Assembly: GCA_015200345.1 (NCBI GenBank)
Contig: CP054187.1
Span: 186,001-250,000 of the forward strand
Direction of reading: 5' to 3'
Source: Planctomycetia bacterium
Lineage (GTDB): Bacteria; Planctomycetota; Phycisphaerae; UBA1845; UTPLA1
DNA length: 64,000 nt
Under the pieces are notes generated by a model, which saw only the letters and a list, made by a program, of their open reading frames with translations, was not told the DNA's origin and searched no databases. Position 1 is the first letter of the stretch; each line of letters begins with the position of its first letter. Shown in pieces: positions 50,988-60,078 of this stretch. The position numbers and the translations under genes are program-made.

Positions 50988-52016
50988 TCACATCCGCTCG
51001 ATTCTCGCGACGGCGGCTTTGTACTGCGGATCGTCGTTGTCATAGGACTTCGCCTGCTTGTAGTACTTTCGGGCCTCGTCGCGGCGGCCGAGCTTCTCGC
51101 ACGCCACGCCCGCGCCGAAGCACGACTTGTGATCGGTCGGATCGGCGGCGATGGCCTGCTTGAAGCTTGCGAGCGCGCCTTCGTAATCGTCGGCAACCAG
51201 CGCATTGACTCCGGCGATGCTGTTCTTGTCGCTGCTGGGCTTCACGGTGATGTCCGTTCGGCGCGACATGGGGATGAATTTCGCGAGGAAATCCTGGGCG
51301 TGATGTTCAATCATGCCGCCAATGACCTGATCGCGCGGCGACATGTCGGCCTCGGTCTTCGACGACCCGAAGAACGGGCTGGCGGACGTCTTGGTAAATT
51401 CCTGCGACGGCATGCCGTTGTGCGAAATAATCACTTCATTGGTCGCCGGATCCTTGATCTGAAACTGGCAACTCACCGTGATGTTGCGGGCCTCTTCGTC
51501 CACCTGCTCGGTATCGACCGAGCCGGCCCCGAACCCGCCGCGACTCCACGCCCCGGCCGCCAGCGACATCGCATCGATGGTGCGCTTCTTGCCGACCTGT
51601 TTGTCGATTTTGACCGTGACTTTGCTCGTCAGGATCGCACTGGCGCCCTGGACCTGCGCCGCGGCGACGGAGTCTCCGCTGTCGGTCACGCCGGCAGCGG
51701 CGAGGTCCTTCTCGCCCATCGTCATCTTGAGATGCTCTCGGTCAACGAGTTTGATCGGAATGTTGTTCTGCTCGGCCGCGCGCTCCAGATAGGACTGGAT
51801 CATGTCGGCTGTCAGCTTCGACCATTTGTCCTGATCGAACTCACCGCTGGAGTCCGTCATGTTGGCGTTCATCACCGCGATGTGCATGTGCTGACTCGAC
51901 AGCGGCGTCTTGGGCTGCGAGCTTTCGGTGATCTCGACGTTGGCTATCGGCGTCTTGGAACAGCCGATAGCCGAAACCGCAAGGGCGAAAGCGGCGAGAC
52001 AGGCAAACTGCTTCAT
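50988..52016 (-). CDS. CsgG-like lipoprotein with a C-terminal TPR
   Basis: The 342-residue lipoprotein has the lipobox VSAIGC and a central domain resembling CsgG/FlgO-type proteins (HIAVMNANMTDSSG, a KLVDREHL strand, AAAQVQGASAILTSKVTVKI). A TPR unit follows (VADDYEGALASFKQAIAADP, CFGAGVACEKLGRRDEARKY). AGGAG lies 9-10 nt before the ATG. With the LPP20 protein downstream it could form an outer-membrane assembly or secretion component. The CsgG link is by pattern, not by search. Confidence 0.72.
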   Translation of the reverse strand: MKQFACLAAFALAVSAIGCSKTPIANVEITESSQPKTPLSSQHMHIAVMNANMTDSSGEFDQDKWSKLTADMIQSYLERAAEQNNIPIKLVDREHLKMTMGEKDLAAAGVTDSGDSVAAAQVQGASAILTSKVTVKIDKQVGKKRTIDAMSLAAGAWSRGGFGAGSVDTEQVDEEARNITVSCQFQIKDPATNEVIISHNGMPSQEFTKTSASPFFGSSKTEADMSPRDQVIGGMIEHHAQDFLAKFIPMSRRTDITVKPSSDKNSIAGVNALVADDYEGALASFKQAIAADPTDHKSCFGAGVACEKLGRRDEARKYYKQAKSYDNDDPQYKAAVARIERM

Positions 52017-52494
52017 GGGGTCGATCTCCTTCTAAGTGTGCAGTGAGTTCGAAACGAAAAGCAGGGCCGCGCCGTCCACGGCGCAGCGCGTGATGAGTGG
52101 CTGAACAGAGGATTCCGGCATCGGACGATCCCAGAACAACGCGAGGGCAGGACTCGCTTCCCGCGCACACCGCTTCTACTCCATGGCATCCTTGCGGATC
52201 GCGCGGAATCCACGAGCAACACGCTAGGTATATCGCAGCTTATAGGACCTGTCAAGTCGCTAAGTGCGTTTGTAGCAAACCCCTGCTTCCGAAATGGCTG
52301 ACGTTCGCTGAATTGTCCGTCATCCATGGCGTCTTTTTCACAACCTTCGTCGTCGTCGAACCCGGCGGCAACGGACTTCCCCATTCCCGCTGAACGGACG
52401 ATTTCACAGGCAGGTGTCCGCTTGATCCAGCCATCGCACGCCTCGGTTACACTTCGCCGCGCAGGGACCGCTCACCTGCGCACTCGAGCGATTC
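52017..52494. other. 478-bp divergent region between the CsgG-like gene and mutS
   Basis: It contains the strong minus-strand promoter at 52227-52255, described separately, which leaves a ~200-nt leader before the CsgG-like gene. An open frame at 52097-52393 (+) has no protein-like features. I see no convincing promoter for mutS. Confidence 0.5.
52227..52255 (-). promoter_or_regulatory. consensus promoter for the CsgG-like / LPP20 genes
   Basis: On the minus strand a perfect TTGACA (52255-52250) is followed after exactly 17 nt by TATACC (52232-52227). Transcription would start near 52220, giving a ~200-nt untranslated leader before ATG 52016. Confidence 0.7.
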
Positions 52495-55317
52495 ATGACT
52501 GGACAGCGCCATCATCGTGACACTTCAAAGACTGATGCGGCGCAAGCCGCGCCCGCGCAATCGCCGGCCGCGCGATCGCACCGCGAGCCGGCTTCGCACC
52601 GCCGCGGGCCTGCTGAACCGCCCAGCAGGATCGCGCCCGCGATGCGTCAGTACCTGGAGCAGAAGGCTCGCGTGCCCGATGCGATCCTCCTGTTTCGCAT
52701 GGGCGATTTCTACGAAACGTTCTACGACGACGCGAAGACGATCTCGCGCGTTCTGGGCCTGACGCTGACCGCGCGTGAGAAGAACAGCGACTCACCGGTC
52801 CCGCTGGCAGGCGTGCCGTATCACGCGCTGGATCGCTACGTGGCGCGCCTCGTGGCCGCCGGTTACCGTGTGGCCATCAGCGAGCAACTTGAAGATGCGA
52901 AGCTCGCCAAGGGCGTGGTCAAACGGGACATCGTTCGCATCATCACGCCCGGCACGCTCACCGATGAAGCGTTGCTGGACGCACGGACCGACAACCTGCT
53001 TGTCGCGCTGTGTCCGGCCGCCGGCGGCATGAAGCGCGTCGGCCTGGCCTGCGTCGAGCTGGCGAGCGGGCGGTTCTTCGCACAGATGATCGATTCCGCC
53101 GACCTGTCTGACGAACTGGCACGTCTGAATCCGGCCGAACTGCTGATCCCCGAGTCATCGATGGGAGAAACAGCCGACAGCGCGTGTGAACTCTGGCAGT
53201 CGATCCCAGACGTGCCGCGCTGTCCAACCACCTCCCGCCCCATTCACGCGTTTGATCCCCATCTGGCACGGGAACGATTGCACCGCCAGTTCGGCGTCAC
53301 GACGCTCGAAGGACTGGGATTTGATCGCTTCGATGAATCGCTTTGTGCCGCCGGCGCGCTGCTGGATTATCTGAACGAAACGCAGAAGTCCGCGCTGGCG
53401 CACATCAGGCGCCTCGCCCCCCGGTCGACCGAGCGGCACATGATGATCGACCAGTTCACGCTCCGCTCGCTCGAGATCGAGCGAACGCTGCGGGATGGCG
53501 CACGCGAGGGTTCGTTGCTTGGTGCACTCGACGCAACGTGCAATCCGATGGGCGCTCGGCGCCTGCGGCAATGGTTGTGTTATCCACTGACCGGCGTTGC
53601 CGAGATTCATCGACGACAGGATGCCGTGGCGGCTTTGGTCGATCAGCCCGACCGGCTCGCGGCCCTGCGCAACCTGATTGTCGAGATCAGCGACCTGGAG
53701 CGGATCGCCGCGCGACTCGGCGTGCGCCGGGTCAGCCCGCGCGATCTGCTCAATCTGGGTCGTTCCCTTGAGCGCTGCGCCGAGGCCAAACGACTGATCG
53801 GCGACTCGATTCGCGAGAGTGCCGACGACCTGCTGGGCCATATTGCGCAACGGCTGGGCGGCCATGATGATTTGGCGCGCGCGCTTACCTCGGCCTTACG
53901 AGACGATGCGCCAATGGTGGCGCGGGACGGCGGGTTTATCACCGAAGGTTACGACGCGGAACTGGATCGCCTGCGTCAGATCAGCATCGCGGGCGATCAG
54001 TATTTGGCCGAGTATCAGGCGCGCGAGGCGCAGCGCACGGGGATCCCGAACCTCAAAGTAGGCTACAACTCGGTATTCGGATATTACATCGAGATCACGC
54101 ATCAACACCGTGACAACGTGCCGCCCGAGTACGTGCGGAAGCAGACCGTTCGCAACGCCGAGCGGTACATCACTGACGAACTCAAGAAGCACGAAATCGA
54201 AGTTCTCGGCGCGGCGGAGCGTGCCCAGGCACGGGAGCTGGAACTGTTTGAGCGGCTTTGCGCACGGGCGGCGGAGCGGTTGACCAGCCTGCAAGAAACG
54301 GCTGACGCCGTGGCGACGCTGGATGTCATCGCCAGTTTCGCGGAAACCGCGCGGCGGCGCGGTTACGTGCGGCCCGAATTCACGGAAATCGGCGATGATC
54401 TCCTCGAGATACAAGATGGGCGCCACCCGGTGCTGGATGTCACGCTGGCCGAGCGATTCGTGCCGAATGATTGTCGTCTTCGCGCGGACGGTGATCGGCT
54501 GATCCTGTTGACCGGTCCGAACATGGCGGGCAAGTCAACGTACATTCGCCAGATCGCGCTGCTCACATTGCTCGCGCACACGGGCAGCTTCGTGCCTGCG
54601 AAGGTCATGCGACTGACGCCGGTCGATCGCCTCTTCGCTCGGGTCGGGGCGAGCGACGAGCTGACGCGCGGACAGTCGACGTTCATGGTGGAGATGGTCG
54701 AGGCGGCGCGCATCCTCAACACGGCAACGCGACGCTCGCTGGTCATCCTCGACGAGATCGGGCGCGGCACGAGCACCTACGACGGTCTCGCCATCGCCTG
54801 GGCCATCACGGAACACCTCGCGCGCACGACGCGCTGCCGAACGTTGTTCGCAACGCATTATCACGAACTGACGGACCTCGCCGGGGAGTTGCCCGGCGTG
54901 GCGAATTTCAACGTCGCGGTGCGGGAGGAACTGCGACCCGGTGGCGCGGGGCGCGGCATCGTCTTCCTCCATCGCATCCTGCCAGGCCCGACGGATCGCA
55001 GCTACGGCGTCCATGTCGCTGCAATGGCCGGTCTGCCGCCATCGGTCGTTCAGCGCAGCGAGGCCATCCTGCACGAGTTGGAAACGCGCCCGATGGGCAC
55101 AGGCCCGAGGCCCCCGCGCGGCAAATCGGCCGCCGCGCCCAACCAGTTGCTGCTGTTCGAGGCTGTCCCGTCGACGCCCGAATCCTGGCGGCTGGTGGCA
55201 GAGCGATTGACGCAGCTTAACCCGGAGGAAATGACCCCGCTGGCGGCCCTGACCGCGTTGGCGGAATTGCGAAAGACCCTTGCGCAAGACGCACCTCCGA
55301 GCACCAATCGCTCGTAA
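52495..55317 (+). CDS. mutS: DNA mismatch repair protein MutS
   Basis: MutS recognises mismatches and recruits MutL. The 940-residue protein has the mismatch-reading Phe-x-Glu in GDFYETFYDD (residues ~70-80), the connector and lever domains, the clamp, and the ATPase with Walker A GPNMAGKST, the ATPase segment GASDELTRGQSTFMVEM and Walker B LVILDEIGRGTSTYDG. The first ~48 residues are Ala/Pro-rich and extra to the usual MutS, so the start could instead be ATG 52642. Neither start has a clear ribosome site. Confidence 0.95.
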   Translation: MTGQRHHRDTSKTDAAQAAPAQSPAARSHREPASHRRGPAEPPSRIAPAMRQYLEQKARVPDAILLFRMGDFYETFYDDAKTISRVLGLTLTAREKNSDSPVPLAGVPYHALDRYVARLVAAGYRVAISEQLEDAKLAKGVVKRDIVRIITPGTLTDEALLDARTDNLLVALCPAAGGMKRVGLACVELASGRFFAQMIDSADLSDELARLNPAELLIPESSMGETADSACELWQSIPDVPRCPTTSRPIHAFDPHLARERLHRQFGVTTLEGLGFDRFDESLCAAGALLDYLNETQKSALAHIRRLAPRSTERHMMIDQFTLRSLEIERTLRDGAREGSLLGALDATCNPMGARRLRQWLCYPLTGVAEIHRRQDAVAALVDQPDRLAALRNLIVEISDLERIAARLGVRRVSPRDLLNLGRSLERCAEAKRLIGDSIRESADDLLGHIAQRLGGHDDLARALTSALRDDAPMVARDGGFITEGYDAELDRLRQISIAGDQYLAEYQAREAQRTGIPNLKVGYNSVFGYYIEITHQHRDNVPPEYVRKQTVRNAERYITDELKKHEIEVLGAAERAQARELELFERLCARAAERLTSLQETADAVATLDVIASFAETARRRGYVRPEFTEIGDDLLEIQDGRHPVLDVTLAERFVPNDCRLRADGDRLILLTGPNMAGKSTYIRQIALLTLLAHTGSFVPAKVMRLTPVDRLFARVGASDELTRGQSTFMVEMVEAARILNTATRRSLVILDEIGRGTSTYDGLAIAWAITEHLARTTRCRTLFATHYHELTDLAGELPGVANFNVAVREELRPGGAGRGIVFLHRILPGPTDRSYGVHVAAMAGLPPSVVQRSEAILHELETRPMGTGPRPPRGKSAAAPNQLLLFEAVPSTPESWRLVAERLTQLNPEEMTPLAALTALAELRKTLAQDAPPSTNRS

Positions 55318-55426
55318 TCCACGGCCGCATGGCGCGGGTTTACGTTCGACGGACATCGAATAGGATATGCACCGAGAGGGTCGCGATCGCGCGCCGGTTC
55401 GGACGCGTGATGCAGGGCGGAGTTCC

Positions 55427-56230
55427 ATGAGACATTGTCTGGCGGCTGGAATCATCGGACTGATCACGCTGGCCGGCTGCGCGGACCCGAAAGAGAAGTT
55501 CGGCAAGACGTGGTACATCGACGGAGCCGGCAACTGGGGTTTCGGCGTTCTGGACGTTCCGGTCGGTCTTGAGGAAGCGGGCTACAAGGGGCGCGTGAAC
55601 AATTACCAGTGGTCGCTGACCTTCAACCCGGCTCTCGATCAGACGCTGCGCTTTATCGCGAAGGGCCGCGGCGAAGTGCTGGGCGCGATCATCACCGATT
55701 ACCTCAAAAACAACCCTGACGCCGACGCAAACATCATCGCCCTTTCGGCCGGGACGGGCGTAGCCATGTGGGCGGTCGAAGCGGTCAAGCCGCCGCACAA
55801 GGTCAACAACGTCATCCTGGTCGGCTCAAGCTTGTCCTGCAATTATGACACTCGTAAGGCACTCGAGAACATGAAAGGCGATATCTACGTTTACTATTCT
55901 GCGTCGGACCCGGTCTTGCAGGGGCCGGTGCGCGTGTTGGGCACGATCGACGGCAAGTTTGACGATTCGGCCGGACTCGTGGGCCTGCGCGGACCGGGCA
56001 AGTCCAGCGGGCGGATTCACAACATCGGCTGGTCGAGCCGGTATGTTGCGCTCGGCTGGACCGGCGGCCACGCCGACTGCACCAACAAACGTTTCGTCAA
56101 GGCGGAACTCTCCAAGTACATCGTGCGGACCGCGCGAAAGGCCCCCGCCACCGTGGTCCAGCCGGAGCCGGTTGAGTCCAAGGAGCCGGTCCAGGAAGAG
56201 GCCACGCTCGGTGACGCCGGCCGCCGCTGA
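55427..56230 (+). CDS. alpha/beta-hydrolase-fold lipoprotein
   Basis: The 267-residue protein has the lipobox LITLAGC and a hydrolase-like core. The nucleophile region is IIALSAGTGVAMW (a degenerate GxSxG), the acid lies in YYSASDPVLQGP, and the histidine in GGHADC. The C-terminal ~35 residues are a Pro/Glu-rich tail. A GGAG precedes ATG 55427. It is followed by the macA-like gene after 77 nt, so it may be co-transcribed with the efflux set. The substrate is unknown. Confidence 0.68.
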   Translation: MRHCLAAGIIGLITLAGCADPKEKFGKTWYIDGAGNWGFGVLDVPVGLEEAGYKGRVNNYQWSLTFNPALDQTLRFIAKGRGEVLGAIITDYLKNNPDADANIIALSAGTGVAMWAVEAVKPPHKVNNVILVGSSLSCNYDTRKALENMKGDIYVYYSASDPVLQGPVRVLGTIDGKFDDSAGLVGLRGPGKSSGRIHNIGWSSRYVALGWTGGHADCTNKRFVKAELSKYIVRTARKAPATVVQPEPVESKEPVQEEATLGDAGRR

Positions 56231-56307
56231 ATTTGTACGAGTGCGGCGCGACAACGGGAAACGAGTAAAAGGGTACCTACACCACCCCGCACGCCAGCAA
56301 GGGCTTC

Positions 56308-57726
56308 ATGAAGCGAACATCAGGAATCGGATTTGGTTTGGTGTTTCTCGTGGTCGCCGCCGCGGGATTCTTCGGATACCGGGCCTACAACGGCGCTGGG
56401 CCAGCCTATGAACTTGAACATGCCATTGTCGAATCCGGCCCGGTGCAGATGACGGTCGAAACCAGCGGAACCGTCGAACCGCTTTCCCAGGTCCAAGTCG
56501 GCTGCGAGGTCACCGGCAAGATCATCGAAATGCCGGTCGATCATGACCAACCGGTCAAAAAAGACCAAGTCATCTGCCGGATCGATCAGGAACTGGCCGA
56601 CGCGGACCACCAGCAATCGACCGCCGACCTTGCCCGTGCCCGCAGCGCGCTGGCCGATGCGAAACTGGCTCTGGACGAATTGAAGGCCAATCTTCCGATC
56701 GCAACGAGACAAGCGCTGGCGGCAAAGGAAGAAGCCGAGGCGAACATGGTCGACGCGGAATACCAGTGGGAGCGCGTCGACGAACTGTATCGAAACAACA
56801 ACGCCCCCAAGGCCGAGTGGATCGCGACGAAAGCGAGATTGCTTCGCGCGCAGGCTGCGGTTCACTCCACGGCGGCCGCTCACGAACTGGCCAAACTCAA
56901 TGAGACGGTCAAAGTGAAGCGTGCCGAACAGGCGATCTCGCAGGCCGAGGCAACGCTGAAGCAGGCCGAGGCGCGGTTCGAGCTGACCAAGACGCGGGTT
57001 GAGCGTTGCACGATCAACTCCCCGATAGACGGCATCGTGCTGAAGCGCTATTTCGACCCGGGCACAACGGTCAACGCCGCGTTTCAAACGCCGATCCTCT
57101 TTCTCCTCGCCCCCGCGCTCGACGAGATGCGCGTCAGCGCCAAGGTCGGCGAATCGGACATCAGCCACATCCAGGTCGGCCAGAAAGCCCGCTTCACGAT
57201 CGAGGGCCGCCACCGACAAACATTCGAGGGCATCATCGAAGAGCGCCGCAATCAGCCTGATATCATTAACAACGTCGTGACCTACACCGTCGGTTTTCGG
57301 GTGAAAAATGACGAAGCGCGCACCCTGATTCCGGGGCTGACCGTGAACGTCGTGATCGAGATTGTGAACAAGCCCGACGTGCCGCGAATCGCCAACGCCG
57401 CGCTCCGCTTCAAGCCTCCGCTGCCGATCGAGGAACGGCAGAAACTCATCGCCGCGATCAAGTGGCCCGATCAGCCCGAACGCGATTCAACCGGCGCAGC
57501 GGCGGACTACTGCACCAAGTCCTTCGCGTGGCAGTACGAGGAAAAGTCCCGCAAGTGGCGCGTCGTGCCGCTGTGGGTCGGTGTGACCGACAACGTCATC
57601 ACGGAGATTCTTAGCGGCGCAAAACCCGGCGAGAACTTCGTCCGCCGATTCACTGAAAAGTCCGGCGGTGGATTTGACCTCAAGGAAGTCCTCAAGCAGG
57701 CCCGGCCGGATAATCGCACGCTCTGA
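56308..57726 (+). CDS. macA: MacA-like membrane fusion protein
   Basis: The periplasmic adaptor links the MacB transporter to an outer-membrane channel. The 472-residue protein has an N-terminal anchor (about residues 8-25) and a split lipoyl domain (VQVGCEVTGKIIEMPVDHDQ and CTINSPIDGIVLKRYFDPG). A long alpha-hairpin coiled coil (about 90-230) is rich in Ala, Glu and Lys. Beta-barrel segments follow. The last ~90 residues are longer than usual. ATP-binding and permease subunits follow directly. Confidence 0.88.
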   Translation: MKRTSGIGFGLVFLVVAAAGFFGYRAYNGAGPAYELEHAIVESGPVQMTVETSGTVEPLSQVQVGCEVTGKIIEMPVDHDQPVKKDQVICRIDQELADADHQQSTADLARARSALADAKLALDELKANLPIATRQALAAKEEAEANMVDAEYQWERVDELYRNNNAPKAEWIATKARLLRAQAAVHSTAAAHELAKLNETVKVKRAEQAISQAEATLKQAEARFELTKTRVERCTINSPIDGIVLKRYFDPGTTVNAAFQTPILFLLAPALDEMRVSAKVGESDISHIQVGQKARFTIEGRHRQTFEGIIEERRNQPDIINNVVTYTVGFRVKNDEARTLIPGLTVNVVIEIVNKPDVPRIANAALRFKPPLPIEERQKLIAAIKWPDQPERDSTGAAADYCTKSFAWQYEEKSRKWRVVPLWVGVTDNVITEILSGAKPGENFVRRFTEKSGGGFDLKEVLKQARPDNRTL

Positions 57727-57775
57727 CGCCTGCCGGTTGCTTCCAGCCGATCAGGTCGAATTACGGATTCCTATC

Positions 57776-58579
57776 ATGCCGTCGCACACGCCCCTTCCTG
57801 CCCAGCCGAAATCGACGGTAGACGATTCGGGCGTCAACGTTGTGATTCAGCTTCGCGCTTTGGAAAAGATTTACGATTCCGGGGACAACGCCGTGCATGC
57901 GCTGCGCGGCCTGAATGTGGACATCCCCGAGGGGCAATACGTCGCGATCATGGGCGCGAGCGGATCGGGCAAGTCGACCTTGCTGAACGTGCTCGGCGCG
58001 CTGGATGTTCCCACGAAAGGCACCTATCGCCTCGCGGGTCAGATCACGAGCAATCTCAATCGCGATGAATTGGCAAAGCTGCGAAATACCTACATCGGCT
58101 TCATCTTCCAAAACTTCAATCTGCTGGCGCGCAGCACCGCGCTGGAAAACGTCGAATTGCCAATGGTCTATGCCGGGGTGCAGGCGACGCGACGGCGCGA
58201 ATCCGCGCTCGCGGCCTTGCGCCGCGTCGACCTCGCGGAACGCATCCATCACTTGCCGTCGCAGCTCTCCGGGGGCCAGCAACAGCGCGTCGCCATCGCC
58301 CGATCGCTCGTGAACAACCCGCGCATCATGCTGGCCGACGAGCCGACCGGCAATCTCGACACGCACACCAGCGCCGAAATCATGCGTCTGCTGACGGAAC
58401 TGCACGAGCGCGAAAAACGCACGATCATCCTCGTCACGCACGACCCGGGCGTCGCGGAATTCGCCGAGCGCGTCATTGTGCTGCGCGACGGTCTTATCAT
58501 CGCCGATCAGAAGACGCCGCGAATCGGCGGGCCGCCGGTGCCCGATGTTCGCGCGCTCTCGGCGCAGGGGGTGGCGTGA
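57776..58579 (+). CDS. MacB-type ABC transporter ATP-binding protein
   Basis: The 267-residue protein is a LolD/MacB-class ATPase with Walker A GASGSGKST, Q-loop FIFQNFNLL, signature LSGGQQQRVAIARSL, Walker B IMLADEPTGNLD and the H-loop VTHDPG. The N-terminal ~25 residues are an extra polar tail. Here the ATPase and permease are separate genes, unlike the fused MacB of E. coli. Its stop overlaps the permease start (TGATG). Confidence 0.9.
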   Translation: MPSHTPLPAQPKSTVDDSGVNVVIQLRALEKIYDSGDNAVHALRGLNVDIPEGQYVAIMGASGSGKSTLLNVLGALDVPTKGTYRLAGQITSNLNRDELAKLRNTYIGFIFQNFNLLARSTALENVELPMVYAGVQATRRRESALAALRRVDLAERIHHLPSQLSGGQQQRVAIARSLVNNPRIMLADEPTGNLDTHTSAEIMRLLTELHEREKRTIILVTHDPGVAEFAERVIVLRDGLIIADQKTPRIGGPPVPDVRALSAQGVA

Positions 58580-59808
58580 TGTTCGCGCTGTGGATCGAAT
58601 GCTTCAAAATGGGCCTGCGCGAGCTGTGGCGACACAAACTGCGCAGTTTTCTCACCATGATCGGCATGATCATGGGCGTCTCGGTCGTCATCATCTGCGT
58701 CAGCGTCGTGCAAGGCGTGAAGGAATCACTCATCGGCGACATCCGTAAAGCCGGGCGGAACATGATTTTCGTCATCAACGAAGAGACGAAAAAAAAGAAC
58801 GTGCAGCTTGAGACCTCCGGCGTGGCCGTCAGCAACCTGACGCGCGCCGACGTGGAGGCGATTCAGGAGGAATGCGACGCCGTGACGATGGCCTGCGGCA
58901 CGCAGGGCATCACGACGCAAGTCGTCTCCGAAACCGACAACGCGATGGTGCCGGTGACCGGCGTGCACGCAAATTACACGGCGATTCGCAACTGGGGCAT
59001 CGACGAGGGCCGCGATCTGGAGCCGTTCGACGTGGCCACCGGGCGCCGGGTGGCGCTGATCGGGCAGACGGCTGCGCGCAATCTGTTCGGCGAGCGCAAT
59101 CCGCTGAATCAGACGGTTCGAGTCGGGCGCGTGTCGCTCAAGATTGTCGGGATCCTGGCGTCCAAGGGCTACAACCCGCTCGGGATGGATGAGGACGACA
59201 CGCTGATCGTGCCGTTGCCGATCGTGCTGCGCGACTTGATGGGTATACGCGAACCGGCTGCGATTCTCTGCTCGGCGCGATCGGACGAGGACGTGGAATT
59301 GGCGGTGCAACAGATCACCGATCTGCTCCGTCAGCGCCACAAGATCGCCGAAGGGGAATCGAGTGATTTCCGCGTGACGACGCTGAAGGAGAAAGAGGAG
59401 CAGGCGCGGCAGATCAGCGATCAGATGACGCTGCTGATGTTCTTCCTGGCGCTGGTGAGCCTCGCGGTCGGCGGCGTGGGCATCATGAACATCATGCTCG
59501 TCGCGGTGACCGAGCGGACGCGGGAGATCGGCGTGCGCATGGCGATCGGCGCTTCCACGAAGGCGATCAATCGCCAGTTCCTGGTCGAAGCGGGCGTGAT
59601 CTCCAGCGCCGGCGGATCGGTCGGTATCATCATCGGCCTGGTCGGCGCGACGTTGATTGCGAACTCCATCGGCGTTGAGCCGCTCATGTCGCCGTGGATC
59701 GCGGTGATTGCGTTTGTGTTCAGCGCCGGGGTCGGCGTGGGATTCGGCCTGCTGCCGGCGCGGCGCGCGGCGAATCTGAATCCGATCGAGGCCCTGCGGC
59801 ACGATTAG
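58579..59808 (+). CDS. MacB-type ABC transporter permease (FtsX family)
   Basis: The 409-residue permease has one N-terminal helix (about residues 24-45), a ~220-residue periplasmic MacB domain and three helices at the C-terminal end. FtsX-family signs are ALVSLAVGGVGIMNIMLVAV, ERTREIGVRMAIGAS and the final LLPARRAANLNPIEALRHD. ATG 58579 shares its A with the ATPase stop; GTG 58576 is an alternative. With MacA it should export a peptide, lipid or antibiotic-like substrate. Confidence 0.9.
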   Translation: MFALWIECFKMGLRELWRHKLRSFLTMIGMIMGVSVVIICVSVVQGVKESLIGDIRKAGRNMIFVINEETKKKNVQLETSGVAVSNLTRADVEAIQEECDAVTMACGTQGITTQVVSETDNAMVPVTGVHANYTAIRNWGIDEGRDLEPFDVATGRRVALIGQTAARNLFGERNPLNQTVRVGRVSLKIVGILASKGYNPLGMDEDDTLIVPLPIVLRDLMGIREPAAILCSARSDEDVELAVQQITDLLRQRHKIAEGESSDFRVTTLKEKEEQARQISDQMTLLMFFLALVSLAVGGVGIMNIMLVAVTERTREIGVRMAIGASTKAINRQFLVEAGVISSAGGSVGIIIGLVGATLIANSIGVEPLMSPWIAVIAFVFSAGVGVGFGLLPARRAANLNPIEALRHD

Positions 59809-60078
59809 TGAACAACGTCTCTCAAGCCGGGCGCCCGGGGTTCCCGGCTTCGGTCTCTCCTCAACGACCTCAAATGTCGCCATTACGACAGCGAGCATCG
59901 CACGTCCGGTTTTAGGGTCCGACAATCATCGCCCCTCCCCTTCCGTGCATTGCTTTATGCAAAGCCGAATTGGATGTTTAGTCGAATAGAAGAGTCGGCC
60001 CGGCGCGCGCCGCGAAACGCGGCGGTCCGGAATCGACAGGCCGCCGGCGCGCGGACGCCGGCGCGGGGGAAGCGAGCT

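Noticed and set aside
52097-52393. 98-codon plus-strand open frame between the CsgG-like gene and mutS
   Set aside because: It has no ribosome site, no recognisable domain, odd composition, and lies over the minus-strand promoter and leader.
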